A DNA stretch of 64,000 bases from CAZOEL01 sp964578835 (GTDB taxonomy: Bacteria > Desulfobacterota > Syntrophobacteria > Syntrophobacterales > Syntrophobacteraceae): contig CAZOEL010000013.1 in assembly GCA_964578835.1 (NCBI GenBank), positions 31,826 through 95,825 on the forward strand. Reading direction: 5' to 3'. The notes beneath the pieces are model-generated. The model was not told where the DNA came from. It ran no database searches and saw only the letters and a program-made list of their open reading frames with translations. Below are positions 63,967-64,000 of the stretch, in pieces. Position 1 is the stretch's first letter. Every line of letters begins with the position of its first letter. The translations under genes and the position numbers were made by a program.

Positions 63967-64000
63967 GGGGGCGGCAGCGCCCTACTCTCCCGCGCAGTCG
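63967..64000 (-). rRNA. rrf: 5S ribosomal RNA, 3' end (runs off right edge)
   Basis: The reverse strand reads CGCGGGAGAGTAGGGCGCTG then CCGCCCCC, matching the conserved 3' end of bacterial 5S rRNA (E. coli ...GCGAGAGTAGGGAACTGCC...). The rest lies outside the window. It implies that an rRNA operon enters from the right. Confidence 0.88.

Noticed and set aside
1..64000. CRISPR arrays and tRNA genes
   Set aside because: No regularly spaced direct repeats and no complete tRNA cloverleaf were found by eye.

Overview
The window looks like chromosomal DNA of an anaerobic, sulfate-reducer or syntroph type Desulfobacterota (former Deltaproteobacteria), closest in flavour to Syntrophobacterales. This is inferred from two selenocysteine-containing heterodisulfide-reductase-like subunits, an A-type flavodiiron protein, molybdenum cofactor genes, a cobalamin riboswitch with cobO, a core-MetE protein, a sigma-54 flagellin promoter, a small protein of the kind seen in sulfate reducers, and a base composition near 52-54% GC by eye. 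No 16S gene is present; only the 3' tail of a 5S rRNA is visible, at the right edge on the minus strand.

Layout. 1-1.3 kb: start of a CoA-transferase (cut by the left edge) and lgt, both minus. 1.3-6.5 kb: His-rich small protein, aldehyde dehydrogenase, a mobB-mobA-moeA cluster with overlapping ends, and a CDP-alcohol phosphatidyltransferase. 6.7-9 kb: AbrB-like protein and a core-MetE-like protein, both minus, with long non-coding spacers. 9.4-14.6 kb: a membrane-anchored unknown, a FadL-type porin, a standalone AICAR formyltransferase, an excisionase-type HTH protein, and a solitary flagellin behind a sigma-54 promoter. 15-17 kb: two oligopeptide/nickel-type ABC ATPases without permeases. 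17-22 kb (minus): a probable operon of an HTH-HdrC/D-like selenoprotein, a two-FAD HdrA-like selenoprotein and a small CxxC protein. 22.5-28 kb: a 1849-residue secreted repeat protein. 28-30.3 kb: cobalamin riboswitch, terminator, Cys-rich protein and cobO, with a NikL/CbiL-like gene facing away, and a candidate small RNA between them. 30.3-39.5 kb: SagB-type double nitroreductase, DoxX, an SbcD/SbcC-like nuclease and ATPase pair, and an exported beta-rich protein. 40-49 kb: small unknowns, rhomboid, MBL hydrolase, RNase H, DUF1328, J-domain protein and a Lon-like protease. 50-58 kb: flavodiiron protein, RecJ, a CheD-HDOD fusion, a zinc-ribbon rhomboid and unknowns, with two copies of a 166-bp MITE. 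58.6-63.4 kb: two multicopper oxidases, a CheZ-like protein and a GNAT acetyltransferase, then the rRNA operon tail.

The main result is the Hdr operon. Both large reading frames are interrupted by an in-frame TGA exactly where relatives carry a conserved Cys, and a bacterial-SECIS-like hairpin follows each TGA at a suitable distance. Read through, they give a 485-residue protein (excisionase-type HTH, two [4Fe-4S] motifs, two CCG-type domains, Sec309) and a roughly 1011-residue HdrA-like protein with two FAD-binding halves (Sec61). A DNA-binding-type domain on an Hdr subunit is unexpected. The second notable theme is small mobile DNA: two MITE copies with TAA and TTA target duplications, one of them abutting a second inverted-repeat element, plus a nested 189-bp inverted repeat and a 21-bp perfect hairpin inside a small reading frame.
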